Assembly (NCBI RefSeq): GCF_000803265.1
Contig: NW_014575396.1
Coordinates: 62,001-126,000, forward strand
Reading direction: 5' to 3'
Origin: Ordospora colligata OC4
Taxonomy: Eukaryota > Microsporidia > Ordosporidae
Length of the DNA stretch: 64,000 nt
Below are positions 1 to 8,721 of this stretch, piece by piece. Position 1 is the stretch's first letter; each line of letters opens with the position of its first letter. Position numbers and translations under genes: made by a program. Below the pieces are notes generated by a model. That model was not told where the DNA came from. It made no database searches and saw only the letters and a program-made list of their open reading frames with translations.

Positions 1-628
1 CATCAGAAAACATGATCTGGAAGATCCTCTGTCCAAATACAAACGAAAGTAAATGCAGAAGCAGCACAAGGGCAATCCCTTCAGATGCGCCATTAACCTT
101 TCCAAGCACAAACTGTCCTGTGAACTTCTCCTCAAGCCCTATGATATAAAACTGTATCATTATTGCCAGCAGCAGCACCAGGAAGTTCTGCGATATCCCA
201 AGTCCAAGTGAGGAAGACAGCGCTATGCTTGAGATGAGTGCACTGAATGAATCCACCCCGTGATCAAATAGTTGTCCCAACGGTGATCCAGATCCTGTTC
301 TCCTAGCCTGTGCTCCATCCAGGTTATCACATGTGAAGTATCCAAACATCAATAAAAAATTTGCCAATGCTAAAAATCTCGGTGAATTGTTCAGATATGG
401 ATCAAACACTAGCGTAAGTGCCAAGCTTAGCAGCATCATTGCAAATCCCATCAGCGTAAGCATGTTTGGTGCAATTGATTCAGGTATCTTGTTGATTAGC
501 CATTTCGTATAGTGTCTTATGACATACTTCGATAGAATAGAATTGTCTATGCCTACAAATCGATGGCTTTTCATGTTTGATATCTCTTCAGGCCTGATCT
601 TCATTCTGAGCGATGATTTACTGCTCAT
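1..628 (-). CDS. EPT1: Ethanolamine/choline phosphotransferase, EPT1/CPT1 type (C-terminus cut by window edge)
   Basis: Final Kennedy-pathway enzyme, moving phosphoethanolamine or phosphocholine from its CDP form onto diacylglycerol in the ER membrane. I translated it by hand from the minus strand: 209 codons are visible and the frame is still open at base 1. Residues about 103-126 hold the CDP-alcohol phosphotransferase signature, read as DG-x2-AR-x8-G-x3-D-x3-D. Hydrophobic segments lie on both sides. The ATG at 628-626 follows a CCCC run by three bases. A CDP-ethanolamine synthase gene sits at 27.2-28.1 kb, which favours ethanolamine as substrate, but ethanolamine and choline enzymes cannot be told apart here. 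Confidence 0.88.
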   Translation of the reverse strand, partial: MSSKSSLRMKIRPEEISNMKSHRFVGIDNSILSKYVIRHYTKWLINKIPESIAPNMLTLMGFAMMLLSLALTLVFDPYLNNSPRFLALANFLLMFGYFTCDNLDGAQARRTGSGSPLGQLFDHGVDSFSALISSIALSSSLGLGISQNFLVLLLAIMIQFYIIGLEEKFTGQFVLGKVNGASEGIALVLLLHLLSFVFGQRIFQIMFSD

Positions 629-982
629 TCAGGGGATCTTCATGAATGAATTGCTTTGTGAATGGCAGTGCAACAGTTTGTGTGAGCCACTCATATATGA
701 AAAATGCAAAACATATAAATATGTATGAATACATGCAGAATACAAATATATGCAGTTATTATACCAATCTATTCATATTTCAACCTGTGATTAAATATAT
801 TCATTCTAGTACATGACTAATAATTGGTTGATGCTTTTATGAATCTATCCTTGCTGTGCATTTACATTGAGGTTGGTATATAACATGACACGAATGCATA
901 TGCATTGATTGAGCAGAGGCAATGAGCAAATCATTTTGTACAAATGGGATTTATAATGAATTGACACCCCTGAAAAGCTAAG
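629..982. other. Intergenic spacer between divergent genes
   Basis: AT-rich spacer of about 350 bases that must hold the promoters of the phosphotransferase (minus) and the RBM26-like gene (plus). A CCCC run at 967-970 lies 12 bases before the plus-strand ATG. No RNA gene, repeat or conserved frame was recognised in the rest. Confidence 0.6.
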
Positions 983-1831
983 ATGTCCATGCAAAACGAT
1001 AGAAGAGGCCTACGCAGACAGCCACGTGTTATTCCGATGCCATTACCAGCTGAGCTGAGAGAGATAATCCATGATGAGGCCGGAGACAAGGCTAGTGTAG
1101 TGATAGATGTTTTGGAAGGAGTGTCTTCAACGTTGTCATATGAGAATGCATCAAGTGAGCTACTAGATATTCTAGCGCCAGTTGTTGATGGAAAGGCAAA
1201 GATGCTCGTGGAACGAATTATGGAGTATTCAAGAGAAGAATGTAAAGGTGGAAAGACGTACATGGCAAAGAATAGTTCTTTGTTACATGATGAAAGTGTA
1301 TCTGCACAAACAAGTAGTGATATGCATAGAAACCAAAGAAGAAATGCAGAAAGTGATAGCAAGGAAGGAAGTAAAAGAAGGAAAGCCCCTGAAGGTGTAG
1401 AAGTTATAGTAAGTAAGATGAATGAGGGAAGACACAGTGTAGAGGACCTGAAAGCATATGCAGCGAGGTATGGAAAAGTACTTGGATGTAGAAAGATAGC
1501 TTCAGACAGATTCGTTGTTGTTTTTGAGTTACTGAACTCTGCAGACGAGTTTGTCCGATCGCCTGAGCCTGTCCTGAACGACATTTCAATCAAGAAGTTT
1601 TATCATCTTGTGGATGCTAACACAAAGAGTGATCTTAGAAAGCTTTTTGAAGAGCAAGAGAACATCATGAAAAGGATGCCTGGGGAATTCCATACAACAT
1701 TGCTCAATAGACTTAAAAAGGTGAATATACAGATCAGAAGCCTTGTTATGAATGACAGGCCAAAGGAGGTTGTTGTTGATCACAAGAAAGGATTTGACCA
1801 GGAAAACAGTTTGTACTACAACTGCTTCTAA
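983..1831 (+). CDS. RBM26/27-like RNA-binding protein (PWI-like N-terminus plus RRM)
   Basis: A 282-residue protein. The N-terminal 80 residues look like the small helical PWI-type fold at the start of RBM26/RBM27 and their fungal relatives. Residues about 90-135 are a low-complexity basic linker. Residues about 138-210 form one RRM whose last strand (around EPVLNDISIKKFY) resembles the RBM26 RRM end. The C-terminal 70 residues are helical and charged. RBM26-family proteins act in nuclear RNA surveillance, so a nuclear RNA role is inferred. The ATG follows CCCC at 967-970. The LSM7 gene follows on the same strand after 66 bases. A generic RRM protein is the alternative. Confidence 0.5.
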   Translation: MSMQNDRRGLRRQPRVIPMPLPAELREIIHDEAGDKASVVIDVLEGVSSTLSYENASSELLDILAPVVDGKAKMLVERIMEYSREECKGGKTYMAKNSSLLHDESVSAQTSSDMHRNQRRNAESDSKEGSKRRKAPEGVEVIVSKMNEGRHSVEDLKAYAARYGKVLGCRKIASDRFVVVFELLNSADEFVRSPEPVLNDISIKKFYHLVDANTKSDLRKLFEEQENIMKRMPGEFHTTLLNRLKKVNIQIRSLVMNDRPKEVVVDHKKGFDQENSLYYNCF

Positions 1832-1897
1832 TAAATGATGCATGGGCGTAAAGCACTGAAATATTTGCAGGTTAATTTGAAGGATGTGCGGACCCTA

Positions 1898-2137
1898 ATG
1901 AACCATAAAGACAAGAACAAAAGGATTCAGCTGCTGAATGATTTGGGACGGTTCAAAGGAAAGAAAATAACAGTGACATTTATTGACGGAAAGTCTCTGA
2001 CTGGAAGACTTCTCTCGTTTGATGAGGTTGGAAACTGTGTGCTCAAGAAATGTGGAGAGTGGGTGTATGGAGAATCGGTGGTGTGCTTAGGACGAAGCAT
2101 TGTGCTGGTTTGCATGGGTGTTCCACATGTTCTATAG
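1898..2137 (+). CDS. LSM7: Sm-like protein, probably LSM7
   Basis: A 79-residue Sm-fold protein. Sm1 (residues about 18-48) has GKKITVTFIDG then LTGRLLSFDEVGN; Sm2 ends GRSIVLVCMG, close to the VVLVCPQDG-type end of LSM7. LSM7 belongs to both the LSM1-7 ring (mRNA decay) and the LSM2-8 ring (U6 snRNA). The frame is open upstream to an ATG at 1835, but a CCC at 1893-1895 lies two bases before the ATG at 1898, and starting there gives an ordinary LSM protein, so I chose it. Assignment to subunit 7 rather than another LSM is moderately sure. Confidence 0.7.
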   Translation: MNHKDKNKRIQLLNDLGRFKGKKITVTFIDGKSLTGRLLSFDEVGNCVLKKCGEWVYGESVVCLGRSIVLVCMGVPHVL

Positions 2138-2210
2138 TGCAAAATAATCGCGCTGCCTGCCAAATTGTGACGCAGCTTTGCAGCACAACATCCGTTATAG
2201 AAAGGATGTC
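2138..2210. other. Predicted structured segment after LSM7
   Basis: A stem can be drawn from TGCAAA (2138-2143) with TTTGCA (2177-2182) and, inside it, GCTGC (2152-2156) with GCAGC (2172-2176), the 3' strands being continuous. A second hairpin follows, ACATCC (2188-2193) with GGATGT (2204-2209). It begins at the LSM7 stop codon. It could be a 3' processing structure or a small RNA; no known family was recognised. Confidence 0.3.
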
Positions 2211-2312
2211 TTGAATAAATAAAATATCTAACAATAACAAATCATGTTTTTTGAATACTGTATGTGTTAGTTAGTTCTGTTGAATTGCTGATATTTAAAA
2301 AGTTTAATAACC

Positions 2313-2780
2313 TTACTCAAAGAATCTATAAAATAAACAGAGAATGCCTATCACAAAGCATGTTTGTATTACCAGGCTTGCTACTCCCATTTCTCCTCTG
2401 TGTTTAATGGCACAAGTATTTGCTTCATCCTCTTGATACATTATGCCTATCCTTGATGTCCAGCATGGCTTTGGCGATGAAGCCTTGAGATACTGCTTAA
2501 AGTCGCTGAGTGATCTTCTCCAATCAAACCTATGAACTTCCACTAGGAACTTATGATCGCTGGTTGGGATTGTGCCCTCAGAAAGCGTCACTTCTACTTC
2601 TGCGGATTGCATCGGCATGATCAACCCCATGTTTGGCCTTACAATGTAGTCTCTTGGCTTGGTAGTCTTGATTTTGTAGCCCATGCTCTCCATCGAATTA
2701 TTCTGGATCGTCAATGTAGATGTCTTCTTGCTCTTCTTGACACGTATTGCAGTCTGTGGCACTATCTTGATGTCGAGCAT
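2313..2780 (-). CDS. VAP/SCS2-like ER tail-anchored MSP-domain protein
   Basis: 155 residues. Residues 1-95 form an MSP (major sperm protein) beta-sandwich: a TLTIQNNS-type strand, RDYIVRPNMGLIMPMQSAEVEV and a SDHKFLVEVHRF strand. About 30 polar residues follow, then a C-terminal hydrophobic segment (about 131-150) expected to be a tail anchor. VAP proteins tether the ER to other membranes by binding FFAT-motif proteins and so influence lipid exchange. The usual coiled coil before the anchor is short or missing, giving a reduced version of the roughly 240-residue fungal protein. The start follows CCC by five bases (CCCTTGAAATG on the minus strand). Confidence 0.85.
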   Translation of the reverse strand: MLDIKIVPQTAIRVKKSKKTSTLTIQNNSMESMGYKIKTTKPRDYIVRPNMGLIMPMQSAEVEVTLSEGTIPTSDHKFLVEVHRFDWRRSLSDFKQYLKASSPKPCWTSRIGIMYQEDEANTCAIKHRGEMGVASLVIQTCFVIGILCLFYRFFE

Positions 2781-3026
2781 TTCAAGGGCAGCACATAATG
2801 CACTTCATTAATCTCTCATATGTGTAAACAAGCAAATCACAATTATGCACTCAAAAAATGTGCTTATATGCCAGTGTTCAATAATCTCAATTGGCACTTA
2901 AATATTGCCTATCCAAACATCACACTATAAAATAAATGTTTATTCAATCTTAAGATGCCACTGTAAAGCCTTATTGCCTCACAGTCAATACTAACAGAGT
3001 TTGTTAATTGCATACCAATATACACT

Positions 3027-3980
3027 TTATCTTTTGCGATTTCCTCCTGTATTTTTCTTCCTATTGTCATCTCCGCCAGTAATCTCTGTAGGCTTGAGCA
3101 CCTGGAACGAACATACAAGGTCCTTGTCCACGTCCATTATTGCTCCAGAATTCTCAAACTCCCCGCAATAGTTCGGTGCAGAAAATACCGTAACCAGCGA
3201 TCTGTTTGCAAAAAACTCATATCCATCCTCTACCACCTGATGTGCCCTGCATATCAAATCCAAATTGTGTGTATCAAGAAACTTCTCAACAACATCTGGT
3301 CCAAATGTCACAGAAACTCCTCTATCATTCTCTCCCCATCCCTTTACACTTGCATCGGGATCGCTCCACAGCAAATCACACAACAATCCTTCATCAGGAA
3401 TATCAGTGGGCCTCGTTATCGCACGTATCTGGTCCATACTCTTCAAGTCAGGCGATATTCCTCCATGCATGCACAAAATCCTTCCATCAATAAGCGCACA
3501 TATAGGAATCCAGTTGAAACACTCCGTAAACATCTTCCATATTGTCGTGTCGTACCGTCGCTTGCATTCATCATAAAATCCATATATTCTGTTGATGCTG
3601 GCACATTCATGATTTCCACGCAGTAGGAAAAAGTTGTGTGGATACTTTATCTTGTATGCGAGCAGGAGGCAGATTGTTTCTAAAGATTGCTTTCCACGGT
3701 CAACATAGTCTCCAAGAAACAAGTAGCTGCTCTCGGGTGGATATCCTCCGTGTTCAAACAGCTTCAATAGATCATAGTACTGCCCGTGCACATCTCCGCA
3801 AATTTTGACCGGTGCTTTCACTTCAACCAGTGTTGGCTGCTGCTTAAACACTCCAATCGATCGCTCGCATAGATACTTTATTTCTGCCTCAGACAGATGC
3901 ACAAGCCTTCCTAACTTGCTGTTGCGCACAGCAAGAAGTTTTTCTATTATCTTATCCAAATCTGCCCTTTCTTCGCTCAT
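3027..3980 (-). CDS. GLC7: Serine/threonine protein phosphatase PP1 catalytic subunit
   Basis: 317 residues, the normal PP1 length. Metal and catalytic motifs are intact: GDVHG at 62-66, GDYVDRG at 90-96, RGNHE at 121-125, then a downstream HGG and a late [13 protein letters not shown] segment (here SAPNYCGEF), which is the beta12-beta13 loop of PP1. The short basic tail is typical of PP1 rather than PP2A, whose C-terminus ends in YFL. PP1 acts with regulatory subunits in mitosis, glycogen control and RNA processing. The ATG lies 9 bases after a GGG, not a CCC. Confidence 0.96.
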   Translation of the reverse strand: MSEERADLDKIIEKLLAVRNSKLGRLVHLSEAEIKYLCERSIGVFKQQPTLVEVKAPVKICGDVHGQYYDLLKLFEHGGYPPESSYLFLGDYVDRGKQSLETICLLLAYKIKYPHNFFLLRGNHECASINRIYGFYDECKRRYDTTIWKMFTECFNWIPICALIDGRILCMHGGISPDLKSMDQIRAITRPTDIPDEGLLCDLLWSDPDASVKGWGENDRGVSVTFGPDVVEKFLDTHNLDLICRAHQVVEDGYEFFANRSLVTVFSAPNYCGEFENSGAIMDVDKDLVCSFQVLKPTEITGGDDNRKKNTGGNRKR

Positions 3981-4326
3981 CTAGCCACCCTCATCAAAAA
4001 TTAAAAAAAAACAGATGCGCTTTCATTCCTACATCAACCATGCATTCTTATCAATCATTTCTAATAGAAATAAGTTATAATAGCAATAATTTACAGCACA
4101 ACCATTTACAATAGCAATCTTTTATAGCACAACCATTTATAACTCAGCCACATCAAACGTTACTCACAAACACATACTCTTACACATCATACATGCACAA
4201 AACGTGTATGGCTTTATCCTCTAATAGACTTCAAAGATCCAATAGAAACACAAATTTAATCCAGTTTTATATATCAATCACACAGCCATCCATTGCATTC
4301 CTAACATTTATACTTTACCTCCATCA
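3981..4326. other. Intergenic spacer with a 31-bp tandem duplication
   Basis: AT-rich spacer of 346 bases upstream of PP1 and downstream of eIF2A. Its one clear feature is the two-copy repeat at 4080-4141, listed separately. No RNA gene was recognised. Confidence 0.6.
4080..4141. repeat. Two-copy tandem repeat, period 31
   Basis: Copy one is 4080-4110 and copy two 4111-4141. Both contain ATAGCAAT, then AGCACAACCATTTA, with a handful of substitutions and no length change, so this looks like a fairly recent tandem duplication. Confidence 0.8.
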
Positions 4327-5760
4327 TTATTCATCAATCTTCTTCAATTCGCTCCTCAATTTGGCCTCCTTCAATATCAGATTCAACTCTTTTGTAGATA
4401 ACTCCTCTCCGTTCTTCATCTTCTCTTTAAGATACTTAATCTCGTCCAAATCCTTCAAAATGCTTTCTTTAGTGCATTCGTTTGGCTTGGACATCGATTT
4501 CAGCACACTATTGGCATCGTACGTGTCTTTTCGTTTCTGATCCTTCTTGACATTTCCACCCTTTGCTACTCCTTTGCTTCTAAACTCATGTATAGACGGT
4601 GGGACATACTTCTTTTCAACCTCAATAACCAATTTACTTGGCTGGCTTAACTTCACAAATCCTTCTGCATCTCCATACGTATTCACTGAGCTCAACGCAT
4701 CAAAACATTTCTCATCAATAATCCTCCCAAAATAGTCATACAAGGTAATCTTGTTGTCTTCTTGGAAGTAGCTCGTCGTCGACACATAAAAATACGATCC
4801 ATTCTCACTCCAGTTCACTATCGATGCTCCAAGAACGTTGAACTTCGATATCAGCCTTCGTGATGAAACACAGAACACCTCAATGTCTCCAGACAGATTA
4901 TCAAATCCTGCAAACACCGCTAGGTTCTCGTGATGGTTAAAAAACATCCTGTTCCTCACTCCTTCTGGAAATTTGTACTTCAATCTCCCATCAAATTCAT
5001 GCACACACACATCGCTCGGCTGAGATCCATGGCATACTGCAAATCCATCAGATAGGAAAGCATATGAGTGAACATCTGAATATCCAAGACTTTCAAATTT
5101 ACTTCGTCCTCTGTCATACAAAAATAAATCAGACTCAGGAAAGTAGCTGTTATTAACATACGATGTCATCAATAGAAACAGTAGATGCTCCTTGGTCCTA
5201 CTCGACTTCAACGAAAATCCTTGAAGAACCGGAAGACTGTAAAGAACATCAAGCGCATTCTCTCCAATCCGCAGGATCTTATGACATCCATCCTTCTCCA
5301 GCTTCTTTGTAGCAAGAAAAACATACTCTCCACTGATGTAAAAGTCAAGCAGAGATACCTTGGAATTGTGGAATGCCTCATTAATTACTCCGTCTCTAAC
5401 CTTATGTATGAAAAATGATCCATTCGATGCATAAGCCAGAATATCATCTGAAAGCCTGAACTTACTTACCTCCATGATCTTCATCTTGACTCCGCAGCTT
5501 CCAAAAAGTACAAGTTCTCCCTTGCTGGCCAGTACACCCACATTCTCTCCGTTCTCTGACATCTTAATCTCTCTTGGCATATCCACTTCCATCTCAAAAA
5601 TCATTTCACGCTTCTTCAAGTCATAGTATTTTACACACTTTACACTGCTCCATGCCACCTTACTTGATTCTATACAATAGCACTCGCATTCAATCCATGG
5701 CGCATCTTTTTTGAACACATCAAAGCTCAATCCTTTCTCGCAATGAGCTGCAATAGGCAT
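4327..5760 (-). CDS. Eukaryotic translation initiation factor 2A-like WD-repeat protein
   Basis: 477 residues. Residues 1-370 are repeating beta strands of the eIF2A propeller, including a late YDYFGRIIDEK strand matching the KIWHYTGSIL-type strand of eIF2A. Residues about 375-400 hold a PPSIHEFRSKG linker, and the last 60 residues are a charged helix (EIKYLKEKMKNGEEL...) like the eIF2A C-terminus. eIF2A is a single-chain factor in non-canonical initiation, distinct from the three-subunit eIF2. The ATG lies three bases after CCC. eIF3b, another propeller protein, is less likely because there is no RRM. Confidence 0.8.
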   Translation of the reverse strand: MPIAAHCEKGLSFDVFKKDAPWIECECYCIESSKVAWSSVKCVKYYDLKKREMIFEMEVDMPREIKMSENGENVGVLASKGELVLFGSCGVKMKIMEVSKFRLSDDILAYASNGSFFIHKVRDGVINEAFHNSKVSLLDFYISGEYVFLATKKLEKDGCHKILRIGENALDVLYSLPVLQGFSLKSSRTKEHLLFLLMTSYVNNSYFPESDLFLYDRGRSKFESLGYSDVHSYAFLSDGFAVCHGSQPSDVCVHEFDGRLKYKFPEGVRNRMFFNHHENLAVFAGFDNLSGDIEVFCVSSRRLISKFNVLGASIVNWSENGSYFYVSTTSYFQEDNKITLYDYFGRIIDEKCFDALSSVNTYGDAEGFVKLSQPSKLVIEVEKKYVPPSIHEFRSKGVAKGGNVKKDQKRKDTYDANSVLKSMSKPNECTKESILKDLDEIKYLKEKMKNGEELSTKELNLILKEAKLRSELKKIDE

Positions 5761-5845
5761 TAAGGGTCTTGCTAAAACTGATCAATCCACTAAAAACTTC
5801 TTGCTACATACACTACAGCATAAATCACAAAATCCTCAATAATAT

Positions 5846-6874
5846 TTAATTCATCAACTCCTTAGATATCTTAACATATGTATTCCTATCAACCACCTTT
5901 CCAGGTTCAAATACACTGAGATACTTATTTGCCACTTCCTCAGGTAATCTCTTGATTTCACTTGCTATCCTTCGGTTGCTTTTCCCATTCTTCCACATCA
6001 CAAGGATTCTCAACAACACCATCTTTGCAGAAATCGCAGGTATCTTTGCAATGTCTACGCCTTCATTCAGTCTGTATTTACCATTCTCATCCTTAATGTA
6101 AGCCATATCAATCCATGCACATTCATTGCTCTTATACTTGGTCTCCAAAACATTATATCTAGCAAAGTTTCTTTGGAAATGTATCGGCATAGAAATCGCA
6201 TCAATAATTCCTTCATTATACTCCACAGTCTTCTTTTGACTCTTGGATAGCAAAGGTATGCACACTTCTTGTCCACAAACATTCTTTAGCTGCTCCTCTA
6301 CTATTGTCCCCTTCATCTCTGCTTTCACAGCTTGCATCTTCAAAAACTCAAGAAATCGCTTCTCGTCAAAAAGATGCTCAAAAGACTCATTAAACACCAG
6401 ATCCACCCGTCCTTCTGCACTTTTCATATTATACTCCTTAATATCATCAAATCCATCAACATCATCCATCTTCCTTATCTGGAACCTATTTCCATACTCA
6501 TACAAATTCTTATCTGCTAAAATAGCCATAGACTTCATTGCCTGTAGATTCACCGCTACATCATCGTCCATCTTTATCTTAGAAAGCATCTTATATGCAC
6601 TACCATAATATCCCAAGTAAAACAAACATTGTGAGCTAAGAACTCTGCTCCCTTCGCTGTCTATCCATTTCAGGATTCTAAGCGCTTTCTTGTACTTCTT
6701 TAGCTTGTAAAGTGAATATGCTGCCTCAAAAGATTTCCTCTCCGCATACTTAAGTGCTTCTTCATATCTCCCAAGGAATATGCATGCCACGGCCCTGAAA
6801 CGTCCAAACTCAGGATGTTCAACTGCATATATTTGCTCATGCTGATCGTTTCGGACAAGCTCATATATGTCCAT
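5846..6874 (-). CDS. SRP72: Signal recognition particle subunit SRP72
   Basis: 342 residues from the ATG at 6874, which follows CCC by two bases; an in-frame ATG 12 codons upstream lacks that signal. The N-terminal 110 residues are TPR-like helices (GRYEEALKYAE; AAYSLYKLKKYKKALRIL). Around residues 215-235 is an LSKSQKKTVEYNEGI segment matching the LSKKQ...EFN segment of SRP72. SRP72 with SRP68 binds SRP RNA and helps target nascent secretory proteins to the ER. At about half the length of human SRP72 it is strongly shortened. Another TPR protein is the alternative. Confidence 0.65.
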   Translation of the reverse strand: MDIYELVRNDQHEQIYAVEHPEFGRFRAVACIFLGRYEEALKYAERKSFEAAYSLYKLKKYKKALRILKWIDSEGSRVLSSQCLFYLGYYGSAYKMLSKIKMDDDVAVNLQAMKSMAILADKNLYEYGNRFQIRKMDDVDGFDDIKEYNMKSAEGRVDLVFNESFEHLFDEKRFLEFLKMQAVKAEMKGTIVEEQLKNVCGQEVCIPLLSKSQKKTVEYNEGIIDAISMPIHFQRNFARYNVLETKYKSNECAWIDMAYIKDENGKYRLNEGVDIAKIPAISAKMVLLRILVMWKNGKSNRRIASEIKRLPEEVANKYLSVFEPGKVVDRNTYVKISKELMN

Positions 6875-7187
6875 CAGGGTGTCTAACTCACCAAAATTTA
6901 CCCTGAACATCTTTGGTTTATCTGTACATTATGTATCATCCAATCATATTTACATAGCTTATAAAACTAATATTATAGAAATTTCACATTATATCATATA
7001 CAATATCTAATGAAGCATTTATGCAAGAATTTATAGAATGATTATTAATATAGCATTCACATATAACTTATAAGCACTCATATATAACATCTGATGCAGC
7101 ATCTTATAAACACCTTATAAAATATCTCATAAACCTATACAATTACTTTTGTATATTAATCATGCCTCAATTGTTTACAGCAAGGGA

Positions 7188-8210
7188 ATGGTCCATGTTG
7201 AAGAGAAAACAAAGGCTGTGATTCTTGTAGGAGGATACGGGAGTAGGCTCAGACCATTAACATACACTGTACCTAAACCTCTGGTTCCATTTGCAAACAA
7301 GCCAATCTTAAGACACCAAATAGAAGCTCTTGTGCAGGCAGGCGTTAAAGAAATCATCCTAGCACTAAACTACTACTCAGAGCTCATAATACAAGAGGTA
7401 AGAGATTATTCAGAGGAATTCGGCATCACCATCACATACTCTAAGGAGCAGGATCCTCTTGGCACTGCAGGGCCATTGGCACTTGCAAAAAGACATCTTG
7501 ATGGATGCACTTTTTTTGTTCTGAATTCAGATGTGATATGCAGGTTTCCACTTCTTGAGATGCTTGCATTCCATCACAAACATGGTAAGCAGGGAACAAT
7601 CCTCTCAACAACTGTTGATGATCCAAACAGATACGGAGCAATCGTTCTTGAGCAGAATACAGCCAGTGTCAAGTCATTCCTTGAAAAACCAAAAAACTCT
7701 CCCACAAACAGAATAAATGCAGGCATATATATATTGGAATCCTCAGTGCTAGATATAATAGAATTAAAGGAATGCTCTATCGAGCGAGAGATCTTTCCTG
7801 CAATGGCTGTAGAGAAAGAACTTCAAGTGTTTGATCTCAAGGGATTCTGGATGGACATAGGACAGCCTGCAGATTACATAAAGGCACAGGGACTGTATCT
7901 CAAGCACATACAGGGCAGTGATGCAGTTGAAGACCTCAGATGCTGCATCTCGATTGAAAATAATGTGGTGATTGGAAAGAATGTCAAAATGGGAAGAAAT
8001 GTGACAATCATCAATAGCACCGTCTTTGACAACGTGGAAATAGGAGATAACGTCATCATTAAAGACAGCATTATTGGGTGGTGCACCAAAATCGGTGAAG
8101 ATGCTTCGGTTGTAGGTTTTAGTGTCCTTGGATACGCCACTATGGTTCAAAAGTCCACAACACTTGAATCGGTCAAAATGCCATCGGACACCAGCATCAA
8201 CAGTATATAA
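7188..8210 (+). CDS. GDP-mannose pyrophosphorylase (mannose-1-phosphate guanylyltransferase)
   Basis: 340 residues. It makes GDP-mannose from mannose-1-phosphate and GTP for glycosylation and mannoconjugates. The N-terminus has the nucleotidyltransferase signature LVGGYGSRLRPLT and then PKPLVPFANKPI (residues about 14-38); LNSDVICRFP and GFWMDIGQP follow. The C-terminal 100 residues are left-handed beta-helix hexapeptide repeats (IENNVVIGKN...VTIINSTVFDNVEIG). I start at the ATG of 7188, preceded by GGG; the frame has no earlier ATG. No long insertion or truncation is seen against the 361-residue yeast enzyme. Confidence 0.95.
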   Translation: MVHVEEKTKAVILVGGYGSRLRPLTYTVPKPLVPFANKPILRHQIEALVQAGVKEIILALNYYSELIIQEVRDYSEEFGITITYSKEQDPLGTAGPLALAKRHLDGCTFFVLNSDVICRFPLLEMLAFHHKHGKQGTILSTTVDDPNRYGAIVLEQNTASVKSFLEKPKNSPTNRINAGIYILESSVLDIIELKECSIEREIFPAMAVEKELQVFDLKGFWMDIGQPADYIKAQGLYLKHIQGSDAVEDLRCCISIENNVVIGKNVKMGRNVTIINSTVFDNVEIGDNVIIKDSIIGWCTKIGEDASVVGFSVLGYATMVQKSTTLESVKMPSDTSINSI

Positions 8211-8357
8211 TTGCTGCTTATGGTATAATCTACAACAAATTCATCATCATGGCAACATCATAAGCTTTCTAATAAAACATGTAATTTTACTCAAATCATT
8301 CATCTCCACTTTAATAATATTCTACAGGCATTCCTTGTGAATACATATTACCACTGT

Positions 8358-8624
8358 TCATCTATTAAGGACACTGTATGCTGCAAGAATCTTAGACTGT
8401 AGATATGCCGATCCCTTATTTTCCTTCGAGTTTGCATCATACATCCTGGTAAATACTGCCTTTACCTCATTACGACTCGTACCTGCTTCAATCTGTAGAA
8501 TCATCTCTGCCTCATTCTTGGTCATTCGATTTCTTAGCATAATATCACAAACTGTGGCCATAATTGATCTTCCTATCACCCTGGCACCTTCTCGCATAAG
8601 AACCATTCGCACAGACTCCATCAT
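8358..8624 (-). CDS. PAM16: PAM16/TIM16-like J-like subunit of the presequence import motor
   Basis: 88 residues from the ATG at 8624, which follows CCC by two bases (CCCATATG) and is itself followed by a second ATG; an upstream in-frame ATG at 8651 lacks the signal. The first 20 residues form the hydrophobic-amphipathic helix of Pam16 (VRMVLMREGARVIGRS). Residues about 30-75 are the J-like domain: MTKNEAEMILQIE, then NEVKAVFTRMYDAN and GSAYLQSKILAAY, matching the YLQSK signature. As in Pam16, no HPD tripeptide is present, so it should bind a J-protein rather than stimulate Hsp70. Expected in the mitosome, at the matrix side of the inner-membrane translocase. Confidence 0.85.
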   Translation of the reverse strand: MMESVRMVLMREGARVIGRSIMATVCDIMLRNRMTKNEAEMILQIEAGTSRNEVKAVFTRMYDANSKENKGSAYLQSKILAAYSVLNR

Positions 8625-8721
8625 ATGGGCATTGTATTGAACTGCTTTCATCTTTCACTACGTAAACGTATATGTTATATCTTAAGCTGCACTATAATAC
8701 ACTACATAATTTTATGTTATG

